Below, in pieces: positions 13,201 to 24,839 of a stretch of 64,000 nt of DNA. The DNA comes from Allolobophora icterica (Eukaryota; Annelida; Clitellata; Crassiclitellata; Lumbricidae), in assembly GCA_963556255.1 (NCBI GenBank), contig OY744608.1, positions 70,215,377 through 70,279,376 on the forward strand, read 5' to 3'. The notes beneath the pieces were generated by a model. That model was not told the DNA's origin. It saw only the letters and a program-made list of their open reading frames with translations, and ran no database searches. The translations under genes were made by a program, and so were the position numbers. Numbering within the stretch: position 1 is the first letter of the stretch; every line of letters starts with the position of its first letter.

Positions 13201-16200
13201 ACAACTCGTGAAGATAAAAAATGAACCAAATGTTAAAATCAGTGACTTCTTGTCTGGTCCTGGATTTGACAATATCATCAAGGCCATTGAAGTCGAATGT
13301 GAGTTTTACTTAGATGGAAATGGCAGGCGTCTGTACAGAAATCATTCACTAGCATTGAAACTTGGCCATTCATTACACAAGTGTGCACAGCTGAAGAGAG
13401 GAATGTGCATACGATCAGGGGACACAGCTTCACTGAAAGATGCTGAAGATTTCCTTGCCCTTCACAATTCAGAATTCACAGACCGAGTTTCATCTCCAGC
13501 ACTTGCAGCACAAAGGTTAAAAAGCAATACATTGCGAGAGTTTCCAGATGAAGCAGATTTACAAAAGCTGAAACTTTACCAGCTGCAAATGATTGAAGAA
13601 TTAGTCTCTGCAATTGAAGAGAACAATTCTGTGTGGCGTGAACTAGCTGAGATAACTCTCAGCCGTCTTATTGTCTTTAATGGTAGAAGAGGAAGTGAGG
13701 TTTCGCAACTTCTGATGTCAGACTACTTGAACAAGGAGGCTTCTGTCATCAATAAAAGTATGACTGACAGTATGAGCGAAGTTGAGAGGCAGCTTACAGC
13801 CAGGTATGCAACAACAAACATCCATTTTATTCCAAATTACTGTTGCCAGTTGATAGATATTGATAGTTGTTCCTTTTTATTTATTAGACTTTTGTGCAGG
13901 TCTTTATAAGAGAGGCTTTGCAAATGCTCTATGACAATTGCTATAAATTGCTGTTTCATGGTGCTTCCTTCAAAATTTATGTGGCACAGTAATTCAAGTG
14001 CTTGCCTTGTAGCATAGTGCCTATATTTAAATGCCCTGTGCTGATTAAATGGTATTGTAATGTATTCGGGCAGTTATAAAGCACTTCTAACGGCAGAGCC
14101 ATGTATCAAATGAGCCATGTATCAATGAGGCATGTATCAAATTATCATTGTATCAATTTGACTTGGTCCAGATTACTGTTTAATCTCCTCTTGAATTGAG
14201 TTAGTGCATTTCTAGTGGGCTGACTCCAAATTTCAGATCCATGGTTTGTGTTTGTTAAGAGCCATCATCGATAAATGTCTTCTTTTTTTACAGTAGTCTG
14301 CACTATCTCATTTGTTTCTTAAGTCTTTTTGTACTAATAGTCTGGAGACTTGCTCATGAAATGTTTGTAAAGAAACTATTTCAATGTTTGCAAATGAAGT
14401 TTTCTGTTTGCTTTGTTCATTCCAGGATGGAAATGATTTCTGTTCCTGGAAAAAGAACACGCCCAGTTCCAATCTTGCTAACAGATGATATGTCAAAAGC
14501 GATGGCAGTCTTGGCACGAAAAAGAGAAGAAGTTGAAGTTCCAAAAGATAATGTGTATTTTTTTGCGATTCCAAAGACAATGACTCACATAGGATATTAT
14601 TCTGTTCTACAGAAAATAGCAGCTTCTGCTGGACTGCGACAGCCTCGTCTCCTCACAACAACCAGAATGAGAAAACATGTAGCTACAATGGCTCAGGTAT
14701 TCACTGCTTTCTTTTGTGTTAAATTTGAAAAGACAGTATTTCTTGCTTTATTTTTGTCTTGCTGGAAGTTTATCTATACTTGCATTCAAACAACATGTTA
14801 AAAAATGATATCGAGATGAAATGTTTTCATGAATTAGTAAACTTTGAAAATGTTAACTAACATACATGACAGGGCCATGATTTGGTGGAGGCAAAATAAG
14901 AAATGAACTCAGAAGTATGAACAACTCCTGTTTTAACTGCTTATTAGTAATAGCAGGCCAATTCATTTAAAATACTTGTTTACAAGCATGAATTTAAAGA
15001 CTTCTTTATATCAACTACTTTATCGTATTTACTTATTCTTATTATTCAGTTGATCGAGATGCTGCCTGGAGAGCTGGAGTGGTTGTCAAATCACTTGGGA
15101 CATAACATAGACATCCACAAATCCGCATATCGCCTTCACACACCTGCCATTGAGATAACTAAAGTTGGGAGAATACTTATGGCTCTGGATTCATTGGAAA
15201 TGACCTCATTCAAAGGAAAGAAGTTGGATTCACTTCCAGTGGAAGGTTTGTTAGTGACTTAGTTTTCATTTGAAGTCTATCTAACCATCTTTCAAGAGTA
15301 AGACTCTGCTTTTAATACAGGTGTGCAGTCCCCAGCAAAGAAATAAATCAAATAGAGTAGAATAATTTGATTGCAGTTTTTAGCTGTTGCATTTTAATTA
15401 TCTCAGTTGTAAAATTTGTTTAGCAATGCACTAAATGTGAAATTAGTTGCAGTAATTTGTGGAAAAGTCGTTTGTGTGGCAGTCCAACTATTTCGGGTCT
15501 GCTGAGCGGACTCCAAGTAACAACCATGGAAACGTCTTCAGATTCAGATTTACTAATGTTATTTGCTTAACAGATGCCATAAATAAAATATATTGAAAAG
15601 AAACTTCTTGTAAAAACTAGTTTGACTGTGATGAACTGTTGTTATACAAGCATTGTATTTATATATTCCAGAGCCTAACAGATGTTCTGTCAGTGAAGAC
15701 AATCTCAAGTCTGTGAACGAACCACGAAAATCAAAGTTGCCACGCATCGAATCTGATGAAGAGAGCAATTCAAAATCAGAAAGCGAGTTAATGACCATAC
15801 AATCTGTGACCCTAGAAAGGAACTCTGCACTACTGGGTGTCGAATCAGCTGAAAAAGAAAAGGGTGCAAGTGGAAGAAAAGGCAAAACAGTGCAACAACC
15901 CGTTAAAACTTTAAGAGCAGAAAGAGAAGTTCCGCTGAAAAAAGCACACATTCAAAAACATTGGAGAGCAGAAACAGAAGATCCTTTGAAAAAAGCACAC
16001 ATTCAAAAACATTGGAGAGCAGAAACAGAAGATCCTCTGAAAAAAGCACACATTCAAAAACATTGTAGAGCAGAAACAGAAGATCCTCTGAAAAAAGCAC
16101 ACATTCAAAAACATTGTAGAGCAGAAACAGAAGATCCTCTGAAAAAAGCACACATTCAAAATCATTGGAGAGCAGAAACAGAAGATCCTCTGAAAAAAGC

Positions 16201-17175
16201 ACACATTCAAAAACATTGGAGAGCAGAAACAGAAGATCCTTTGAAAAAAGCACATATTCAACATCAAGCATCTAGTATGTACATTTTTACCAATAATGGC
16301 ATTGGTACGGGATGATAGCAATGTCATGGATGATGATAATCATGATGATTATGGTGATGTTAATAAGGATAAAGAATACCCTTTTCATTGTTAGCATAAT
16401 ATATACTTTCTAATTGTGCTTAGAAGATGTTTGTACAGCAAATTGTGATAAACAATTGGTTAATTAAGAATATACTTGCTTCTGTAAGCACTTAATGACA
16501 TTAGCATCATTTTTAAGGTCATGGTCATCTTTAGAGGCTAAATAATAAATATAATATATCACCAAGTTTTATATATTTGGGATGTTTTCTGTAATTGTGT
16601 GTACTTAGCATGTTATCTCAAGAGGACATAAATATTTTATTATTGTTTCATGTATTATAGAAAATTATTCTTTGTAATAGTTCTGGCAATAGCCTAGTAC
16701 CATTGTTTTATATACCTAGTTGATATGATCCAATCCCTCAGGCAAAATGTCACTAAACAATTATGTTTTAAGCCAAAGGTTAGAGTGCAGAGGGAGAATA
16801 CAATTATTATTTGTATTGGTTATATCAGGAGCTGAAGTTGTACCACCTTTAATGTGTTGTGTAATATTTCTGATAGAAAATTAGAGATTCAAAATCTAAA
16901 ATGCAGGGGTATCAAAGCTTGTAACCTTATTGAGCCTGTAGGTATCCCACTTCACCCTTCATAGTATAGCAAGTTGTTTTGCTTTCTGATTTACAGGGAG
17001 AAACAATGCTTGGAGTGAGGATGAGCTGAAGATCATCAGGCGTCATTTTGAAGGAGTCGAAAGACCACCTTCTTTCGGTGCTATCCGCCAACTGCAAGCG
17101 GAATTTCCAGTTTTAAGGAATCGCACAGAAGCTCAAATTAAAACTCGTGCCTGGGCTCTTGTACTGAAGAAGTAA
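8575..17175 (+). CDS. Zinc-finger, tyrosine-recombinase-like protein with Myb-like C terminus (8 exons)
   Basis: Exons: 8575-8679, 9263-9374, 10233-11564, 12588-13803, 14426-14696, 15050-15245, 15672-16274, 16997-17175. Every junction is GT-AG, intron phases run 0,1,1,2,0,1,1, and the total is 4014 nt (1337 residues plus TAA), so the model is self-consistent. Domains: about 93-484, 14-residue repeats; 534-552, C-x2-C-x9-H-x4-H knuckle; 612-631, C-x2-C-x11-H-x3-C knuckle; about 860-1045, a tyrosine-recombinase-like core with R884, K931, R1004, H1030 and Y1039; 1159-1277, 17-residue repeats; 1279-1337, a Myb/SANT-like tail starting at the AWSEDEL motif. By inference it is a nuclear, DNA-binding host gene derived from a Crypton-like or related recombinase. 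The ATG at 8575 is the first Met in an exon that may start at 8572 (acceptor TAG), so an upstream exon is possible. Family function is unknown to me. Confidence 0.85.
10144..10210. repeat. (GATT)n microsatellite beside a splice acceptor
   Basis: About 67 bp of GATT repeats end roughly 20 nt before the exon-3 acceptor at 10231-10232. The repeat therefore sits where the branch point and distal pyrimidine tract would be expected. Confidence 0.95.
10292..11467 (+). repeat. In-frame 42-bp coding minisatellite (exon 3)
   Basis: About 27 tandem 14-residue units of the form SVLTNDLKQRPTMS, alternating with SVLTKEPKQAPTMG, plus a decayed 28th. A higher-order duplication is visible: units 2-14 and 15-27 repeat the same order, and GGACCCACAGTG at 10361 recurs at 10907, exactly 546 bp (13 units) later. 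The hydrophilic, Thr/Pro/Lys-rich product is probably disordered. Because 42 is divisible by 3, open frames also appear on the minus strand here, but they carry no splice support. Confidence 0.95.
13640..15170 (+). other. Tyrosine-recombinase-like catalytic core (exons 4-6)
   Basis: Four blocks match the tyrosine recombinase/integrase fold when exons are joined. Block 1 is N-G-R-R-G-S-E (R884, E887; genomic 13679-13699), matching the T-G-x-R-x-S-E box. Block 2 is P-G-K-R-T-R-P-V-P (K931), where the beta-hairpin lysine is expected. Block 3 is T-R-M-R-K-H-V-A-T (R1004), matching H-x-L-R-H-x-x-A-T, but with Thr1001 at the first histidine position. Block 4 is H-L-G-H followed by Y1039 nine residues after H1030, matching L-G-H and the nucleophile tyrosine. 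Five of six catalytic positions are kept. Crypton-derived host genes are established precedents; assignment to that lineage is inference. Confidence 0.65.
15914..16270 (+). repeat. In-frame 51-bp coding minisatellite (exon 7)
   Basis: Seven tandem 17-residue units of the form RAETEDPLKKAHIQKHW, residues about 1159-1277. The first unit reads RAEREVPLKKAHIQ and the last ends in HQA. Differences are mostly at the W/C position. The repeat is charged and probably helical or disordered. It is unrelated in sequence and period to the exon-3 repeat. Confidence 0.95.
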
Positions 17176-18589
17176 TTCGGAATATCTGCACATTACATAA
17201 CTTCTAACTGACAAAGACTGACCTTCAATAGCATGCTGTTGCTTTCTGAGTTTGTTGTTCTATTTTAATTTTGTGTTTAACACTAATTCTAAGCAGCTGC
17301 CATTGGGAAATACTAAAAGCATTGAGAGTTTTTCTAGAAGGGTGGTCTTCACACTCTACTTGACTTCTTATGCAGCAAGTTATGTGATCATATGATGAAA
17401 GATGTGCTTATGTGGTCATATAAATTGTCTTTGTAACAGTCTAAGTGGTACATTTGACGTGTTTCCTATTTTGTTGATCGAAAATCCAGTGTAGTTGAGA
17501 AGTCTAAACTAATGAGTTCTATAATGCCCTTGTCATAATGCATAACGTATTAATCGATGGATGCTTCAAGTAAAATATTAGTTAAAGAGAAGCCAGGTTG
17601 ATATTTCAGAGAAACCAGAAGTCAAGATACTGATGGTGAGGAAGCTGGAACAAATGACTTTTGAGCTTGGTTCTGAATGATGTTCGATAGTGCACACTAT
17701 TTGCTAAAATAGTGAAGTATTTGTGTTTCAGTTATTGAGTGCCATTACCTTGCACTCGAGCACTGGTACTTGGCTTCACTGTGTAACATACTTATAATTG
17801 GTAATATACTACAAAACTGGGTATTATATCTCAATTGTTAATGTATATTACAATAATTATAATGAAATTGACGTAGCCAATTTCTTATATTGTAATAGGC
17901 CTATGCATTAATAAGGCCAGAAACTGACATTAATTGATTATATTTTCTTTAATGATAAATGAATAGGGCACATGTTCAAGGATTTACTTATTTTATAATT
18001 AAATCATAAACAAAGAGTAAGAATGGGTTTAAAAAAGTGTGGGCAAGAAATTACAGTTACTTCAGAAGGAAATTTTCTGAATACTGACCTGATTTATGGC
18101 TTGGTTTAGGTGCATTAGACACAAGCATCGTGCATTAGAAGTTACTAATTAAAATTAACAGTTACAATTAACAAATCTAATCAATAAAGTAAAAAATAAT
18201 AATCGAAAGTATAGTTTAGGTTACTTTTACTGCACAAACAATAACACTGGGTTTAACAGAGCAAATGTTAAAGCAATTTCACTTGAATAAATTTGTTACT
18301 TATTACCAGATAAACACAACTAAGTACAAATGGCTACAGCATACATACGTGTAAATCAACACATACATAGATATCAAATCTAAGCAGTAGAATCAAATAA
18401 TAAAATGTATAGCTTAAGCTACTTTCTCAATTTTTATGACATCACCACTATAAAAATGCAGGATCAATATGCTAAAAACCTGTGAACGTACATGCAACAA
18501 TAATAATCAAATCTTATAAGATTGTTCTAAATTAACTGAATTCCGGAACAATATAAGTAAACATGCACGTATAGCTATTGTGTCTGGCG
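17176..18589. other. Intergenic, AT-rich; no feature recognised
   Basis: 3' flank of the eight-exon gene. No clear AATAAA lies close after the stop codon at 17175, and no coding exon or structured repeat was seen. Confidence 0.4.
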
Positions 18590-18905
18590 AAGAATGGGGA
18601 CAAACCTGCTTCGTGTCTGGCAGTTAGCTACATCGGTAAGAACGTTGGCTGTGCGTCTCATGCGACTCTGTGTTACAGCGCATGCGGACCGCGGTTCGCT
18701 TCCCGAAGGTAGCTTATTTCAGAGATTTAAATCCCGGGCTAGCACGGTCCCACACGGGGACCTTAAATGGCGTGGCACCCATTCAAACGGGCAGCGGTGG
18801 TGAAGGATCTCACCCGATCAATTCATTGAAAAATGAGCAGGGTCGAGGCCATATACGGTCGCTATAGAAAATCGCGTACATTTACATTTACATTACATTT
18901 ACACA
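18590..18905 (+). mobile_element. tRNA-derived SINE-like element
   Basis: An A-box-like TTAGCTACATCGG (near 18626) and a B-box-like GGTTCGCTTCC (near 18692) are arranged as in Pol III promoters. The 3' end is a short (ACATTT)n tail at about 18880-18903, as in SINEs. The body has no long ORF. The A-to-B spacing is longer than in a plain tRNA because of an inserted stretch. The partner LINE is unknown. Confidence 0.55.
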
Positions 18906-19190
18906 CGTCTGTGACTTACGTGTATAAGTCTGGACTACCCATGCGCAGTCATGAACTGTATATATCTTGCCTGTCACTGCGCCCATCATAAACTGTACAC
19001 GTCTTGCTATCCATGGTGGTAAACCCATACTGTACATATAAAACGCCTCCTAGAAAATGAATTCAGCGTGTATCTAGAGTCTACTATAGCCAGAACGTGT
19101 GCTCAAAATTTTTTGCGCGATTTCCGTGGAATATGGCGATGTCTGGATAAACCGGGTTCACAACTGAGTCTGGCTTATCGGTCTCGTATG

Positions 19191-19232
<42 letters not shown>

Positions 19233-19264
19233 CTAGTTATACATGCACAATAACTTCAATATAT
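18906..19264. repeat. Satellite-core relic and AT microsatellite
   Basis: The word AAGTCTGGACTACCCAT near 18925 matches the core of the 0.7-6.8 kb satellites, suggesting a diverged relic. (AT)n occupies 19194-19230. The remainder is featureless. Confidence 0.4.
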
Positions 19265-20170
19265 GAAATCGTAATCGTAATCTCCGGATTCTACAGCGCC
19301 CAAAAAAGCGAAGTCGCGGGAATCAGCTTATTCACAGGCGCTTAGGCAAATTAAAATCGATAGGCGGGGGGGTCGAATCGGTTACAGGTCAAGATCCAAA
19401 GGAGTCAGTTAGGAAGACAGTAAGACGGCTAAGGTGGGTGGTGTTTAGGGTTTAGACGGCGAGGAGGGTAGACAGAGGCGGAGGAATCGGGATAGGATTT
19501 GTGAAAGAGCAGTGTTTTTAGTTTTGAGTGAAAGACCTGTGGAGATATATAGCAAGTGGTGAAGTTTTGGTGAGTTCGTAGGATGGATCTGAAATTTCTA
19601 GCAGTACTGGTGGGTTCCTGAACTGAGTTTGTTCCAGAGGGGTGGGACAGCTATGGCTATGGAGCGATTGGCAAATTTTAGTGATGAGGTGACGGAAGGG
19701 CGGAGCAGTGTTAGGGCAGAAGAGGAGCGGGTTGAGCGGAGTGGTTGGACCGTGAACAGCTGTCGGAGATAAGAGGGCTGGGAAGATGGTGTGTATTGTA
19801 GGTGAGTGATATGACTTTATATTCTATTCTTTCGGGTATTTTAAGCCAGTGGAGATATTTGAGGATAGGGGTGATGTGGTGGTGCTTGGGGGTTTTGGTA
19901 ACAGCACGGGCGAGGGCATTTTGAATGGCTTGGAGGCGGTTTATTTGGGTGATGTCGATGTTTAAGAAGAGTGCATTGCAGTAATCTAATTTTGCGTGTA
20001 CTATAGAAGTAGCTATTATGGAATGCAGTTTTGAAGTCCAGCATTGGGCGAATTCTGTGAAAGGAATATAGATGTGCGTATGAAAGGGTGTCGTCGTTGT
20101 GGCCTTGGGTGTTGTTGCTGAAGACCAGCAACATGGCTTTAAGACAGACCTCTGCCAAGACTTCCTCTGT
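19265..20170 (-). mobile_element. L2/CR1-like non-LTR retrotransposon, 5'-truncated
   Basis: On the minus strand, 20181-19711 encodes the C-terminal part of a reverse transcriptase: a LDYCNALF motif, then LQAIQNALAR and LHWLKIPERIEYK, all typical of L2/CR1-type LINEs. The 3' untranslated part runs to about 19265 and ends in a short (GATTAC)n tail. It is 5'-truncated, as such elements usually are. No EN domain is present. Confidence 0.75.
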
Positions 20171-20239
20171 ATTAAGCGCAAGAAGTCTTTCAGTTCGTTC
20201 TCTTGTGATCTAAGATTACATATATTAATAATGCAGCAG

Positions 20240-22410
20240 TATAAACGGTTTCACGCCAAAAGTGCTGTTAGATGGAAACTGTACTAGAGGAATAACTGTT
20301 GAATTTAGACACCTTTAATAAAGATGTCTCTTTAATTATATAAATAGCAATCGCGTCAATTGCTGCACGTCGCTAAATTTCTAATTTGATAAGCAGACGA
20401 AAGAAGCCGCTGTTAAGTAGAAACTATACTACAGGAAATAAACTGTTGACTTTAGAAACCTTTAATAAGACGCTTCTGTTAATTACATAGGGAGGGGATA
20501 AACTAATGGCAACACTCACACGCTGGGTCTGTAATATGCCCAACTAATTTCTGTCGACGTCAACTGTTACAGCCTTTGTTGCTGTAAGTTGTCGTAAAAC
20601 CCTGGATCCAATGGTAGCATTCATGGCCAGGAGAGCAGCAACACGCGGTTCGTTTGCCGCAACCCCATCGGACTGGCGCCTTGCATGGCTACCATAACTT
20701 GTGTTTAGTTAAGATATTGATAATTGTACTGTCTTGTCTCAATGTAATCTTACTGCGTTTGTCGGTTTGAAAAATGAAAGAAATTAGACACCTTTAAGAA
20801 AAGACTTCACACTATTATATCTATTTGGCAGTCGCGTCGCGTCGCCAAATTAATTAACAAAATCCACTAGAACACAAATATAAAAAATCTCTAATACTAC
20901 TCTTCATTCTACTACATAACTTCCCGACCTAGGTGCCGCGGTTCTCAAGGGTGTCGGGGTCCCTGATGTTCCCAAGATGTGTCGTGAGCCTGTTCTGGGG
21001 TGTGAAGGAGGGATGGAAGAATGGCAAAATGGCATAACCATAAATATTTATGTAAAACTTTCTGAAAAAAAGTGAAAAGCTGATGATTGTCACTACTGAC
21101 TATTTTAAAACTCAAAGTAGTGTGGAAATAGTCGCAACGTTTAGCTTGTCAACCGCGTTTAATCACCGGATTATTGATGTCATTAAAATCACAAGAAGAG
21201 AAAGTTTAGGTCATCGGCACTGAAGGTTGAGCTGTGTTAAGCCATACAAACGGTGAGAACTGTTCAAGACAATTTTTCCTATTGACCTTAACGGTCTTGT
21301 TGATGTCGTTAAGATGTCGCTGGACTCTTCAATCTATGCACCGTCAACGGTGCTGGCAGCCAAAAAGATGTAGCTAAACACTAACATTAAATTTAAAATA
21401 CAAGGCTACATTTAGACACCTCTAAGACGCTTTCCTTTCACTGTATATGTTCGCCAATCGCACGCAATCGTAGTTCGTCGTTCGCTTTTTAGTTCAATAC
21501 ATGTTCGCCAATCCTTGCCAATTCTTCATCTTCTAAGTAGAAAGAAAATCGCAAAGGTAATGTTGGGGTCAACATAGACAACCGTGGCAGCCACAAGATG
21601 TCGCTAAGCATATGTAAAAATGTGATTTCAGAAGAGCAGTGTCATCAAACCGAGAGAATTACGAGGAGGAGGAGGAGGACGAGGAGGAGGAGGACGAGGA
21701 CGAGGACTAGGAGGAGGAGGAGGAGGACGAGGACGAGGAGGAGGAGGAGGACGAGGAGGAGGAGGACATATGGACGTCTTGCAGCATGCCATACAGTTGA
21801 ATTCGACTCCTGTTAAACTTGTTTTCGCATGATACTACTCTTTCATGTTATCTTACTGCGTGTCAGTTTGAATTTAATAAACGAATGGTATTGTTATTAT
21901 TATAAAATGAGAGCTGTGAACTGCCCTTACTACTGAGACGATTGCAAAATGTCCTAGATTAGGCACGAAAATCTATAAAAATCCAGGTCATCCAGCCATA
22001 TCTGCTTATCAACCTGGCGGCCACATGATGTCGCTAAACGGTGGATAACACTAAATTAATAAGTTCAAATTAGACACCATTTCTTGTAGGCTTCATTCGA
22101 CTATATATTTGTTGTCGCGTTGCAGCGGTATATATTATAAATGATTGCGAGTTTGTGTAAAGGGAAAGAGAAGGTCTATGTTAACAGCTCCTGGTGGCCA
22201 CAAGATGTCGATAAACGCCGGATAACACTAAATTAATAAGTTCAAATTAGACACCATTTATTGCAGTCTTCAATCGACTCTATTATCTGCTGTCGCGTTG
22301 CATCGCCAGATTCACCGACCAGTCGTTGAAAGCAAAAGAGAAGGTCTAAGACTCTAAGTTAACGGCCCTTGGCGGCCAAAATATGTCGATAAACGCTGGA
22401 TAACACTAAA
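20240..22410 (+). repeat. Cluster of dispersed TTAGACACC repeats
   Basis: Six copies lie here, at about 20304, 20452, 20783, 21411, 22069 and 22246. The basic unit has a left box resembling CCACAAGATGTCGCTAAAC, a spacer, then TTTAGACACCTTTAATAAGACG, an AT-rich stretch, and a right box resembling TCGCGTTGCATCGCC. Further left boxes alone occur at 21590 and 22375. No ORF is present, and I do not recognise the family. A GAGGAGGAC purine tract lies at 21660-21770. Confidence 0.6.
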
Positions 22411-22654
22411 TCAATCCTTAATAATAGTTTCTTAGCTCTGTGTATACATCTGTCTGTCGTAGGACAAACGCTGTGACTCATGCAGTTGAGTTGTTATGGT
22501 GCTGATGATGGCTACGGTGATTATGGTCATCACTCGGCTGAGGATCCATCAAACATCTGTGAATTGCAGTTCTATGGAAAGGTGCGATCTATTGCGGATT
22601 ACAGATCTTTTGGGTTGCGGATGTCTTAAATAAGATGTCTAAAAGGCGTCAAAT

Positions 22655-22850
22655 CAATTCATTTGGCCCAAATCACTTGGATCAAATCATTTGTGCCGAA
22701 TCACTTGGATCACATCATTAAGGTCAAATCACTTGGATCAAATCATTTCGGTCAAATCACTTGGATCAAATTATTTCGGTCAAATCACTTGGATCAAATC
22801 ATTTCGTTCAAATCACTTGGATCGAATAGTTTGGATCAAATCATCATTTC
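22655..22850. repeat. 28-bp minisatellite
   Basis: Six to seven tandem copies of a 28-bp unit built from GGATCAAATCATTTCGG and TCAAATCACTT. A single diverged relative is seen at 30360-30395. Confidence 0.9.
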
Positions 22851-23634
22851 AGTTGATGCTGATCAAATCATATTTAATTTATTGTTGCATTCACTAAAAT
22901 GAAAATCTATTACATGACTGCGATTTTAATTTTATTATCAAGAATTCTACTACTATTACTACTACCACTACCACTACTACGACTACCGTTACTACTACTA
23001 CTTATGATGCTACTACTACTACTATAGCTAATATTAATATATATTATTATTATGCATTTGTTAAGCGCCACTATCTACTGACCAAACATCGATCGATGGC
23101 ACTGAGCAATTGCGAGTGAAGAAATTGCTCAATGTAACTGCACAGTACCGTATCAGAGAACGAAGCTCAAAAAGAAACCCTCGCCATTACAATCTAACCA
23201 TGTGGTAGCGCTTTCGAGCGATTCACGAAATGCGCAGATGTTTACAGATAGGTGGAAAGGAGAGAGACAGATGGGAGAGATAGAGGAGTCAGGGAGGGAG
23301 GGAGAGGAATCGCCTAGATTCCATTTTATTTTTTATGATAGCACTGACTTGGGTCAGAAACGCCTCTGAATGGTTGAGTACGGCTTCGATTACAATTCCA
23401 ATCACAATCATAATTACAGAAGTTTGTGATCGTTCTTGCCGGATCTGGGTTTCTTCACGTTAGAATTTTCCACAGTTAAGTTCATCTCTGAATCGCTGCT
23501 ATTTATACCCTACAATCAGTGTACCACTGGTATTATTCATTTCGTTATTGTTACGCGATTATTAAGCGTAAATATCTAATGACGAATCATCAATCAATGA
23601 TGCTGACAATTGTGAGTGAAGAACATCTCTAATT
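22851..23634. other. Non-coding with dispersed repeat fragments
   Basis: Contains an (ACT)n-like run near 22950-23030 and two related fragments, at about 23055-23120 and 23545-23630. Their shared landmarks (GCCACTATCTA, ATCGATGGCACTGAG) recur again at 46385-46440. No gene was found. Confidence 0.45.
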
Positions 23635-23995
23635 GTAATTGTAATTGTAATTGTAATTGAGAATTTATATAGCGCCACTCATAATCAGAGGCGCTCCCGA
23701 CCCGGGTCAGTGTCTTCACTGACAAAGAGAAATGTTTTCAGGCGCTTGCGAAACTGGGCAGGAGAGAGAGAGAGGAGGACAAGCCTAAAGCCATGAGGGA
23801 GGCTGTTCCAGCTGGAAGGGCCGACAACCGCAAAACCACGGGACTGGGCAGTAGCAGTGCGCATCCAAGGAACTACCAAGTGGCCACGGGCAGATGACCG
23901 GAGAGAGGCCCGACCAGGCAAACTGGAAACTGGGGTGCAGTAAGCCCTGAGATACAGCGGACCTGAGCCAACAAGACGGAGAGCAGTGACCGTCT
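23635..23995 (-). mobile_element. L2/CR1-like LINE 3' fragment
   Basis: The minus strand encodes the C-terminal tail of a non-LTR reverse transcriptase: RGHLVVPWMRTAT, then SSWNSLP, then FRKRLKTFLF, ending at about 23685. A 3' end of AATTTATATAGCGCC type and an (ATTACA)n tail at 23635-23660 follow. It is severely 5'-truncated. Confidence 0.75.
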
Positions 23996-24394
23996 CGCTT
24001 GGTTGGTTAGTAACTGTTTAACGACGCTGCGTCCTAACAAAGATGATTAGCGTCACCCTCGTCCTTTAACCAGATTTGGAATTGGAACTACCAGAGTACG
24101 GGCAGTGGCGTAGTGCTCCGTAGTTCTACCAAAGGTGGTAATAGCTTCGAGTGTTTAGCATCTTACGGTCGTTTATGTTTACCTTTCCGCACCCCTTTGA
24201 CATGTACTGAGTACTGACAACCAAACTCGATCGATCGAGAGTTGACATCGATTGAAATTAGTATGGCATAAAACGCATACATAACTTCATCCAAACTATT
24301 CGTTCGTTAACTGTATGAAATTCTGACCACCAAACAGGTTACGTGCTTCATAATTATGTAATCAATTGATAACGTTTTAGAGGTGTTTAAAAGG

Positions 24395-24395
<1 letters not shown>

Positions 24396-24461
<66 letters not shown>

Positions 24462-24520
24462 CCTATAATATATATATATGCATATATATATATATATACA
24501 TATATATACATATATATATA
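24396..24520. repeat. (CA)n and (AT)n microsatellites
   Basis: An almost pure CA repeat at 24396-24459 is followed by an interrupted AT repeat to about 24520. Open frames here are simple-repeat artefacts. Confidence 0.97.
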
Positions 24521-24644
24521 TATCCTGTTAGACCTACTGTTTCATGCATATATATGTACAAATTTATAAAATATGACAAGAACAGAAGTTGATGTTTCAT
24601 AACAACAGGTGCCTGTAATATAGAAACTATAATAGATGAACTAA

Positions 24645-24725
24645 ACTGCTGAAGTTAGACACCATTAATATAATGCTTCTTAATTTATATATTTAGCAAT
24701 CGCGTTACATCGCTGGTGAACAGAT
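24645..24725 (+). repeat. Dispersed TTAGACACC repeat, single copy
   Basis: GTTAGACACCATTAATATAATGC, an AT-rich segment and AATCGCGTTACATCGC match the family clustered at 20.2-22.4 kb. It lies immediately outside the nested pseudogene and hAT locus. Confidence 0.6.
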
Positions 24726-24839
24726 CATGAGTTAGGCTGCGTAAAACAACAATAAATTATCAATCACTAATTCACAAAGAATCTAGATAAATTTAGCAAC
24801 TTCAACTATTACTAGCTGCAGTGAGAAACTAGAAGACTG

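Noticed and set aside
21598..21816. Arg/Thr-rich 72-residue ORF
   Set aside because: Translation of a GAGGAGGAC purine repeat.
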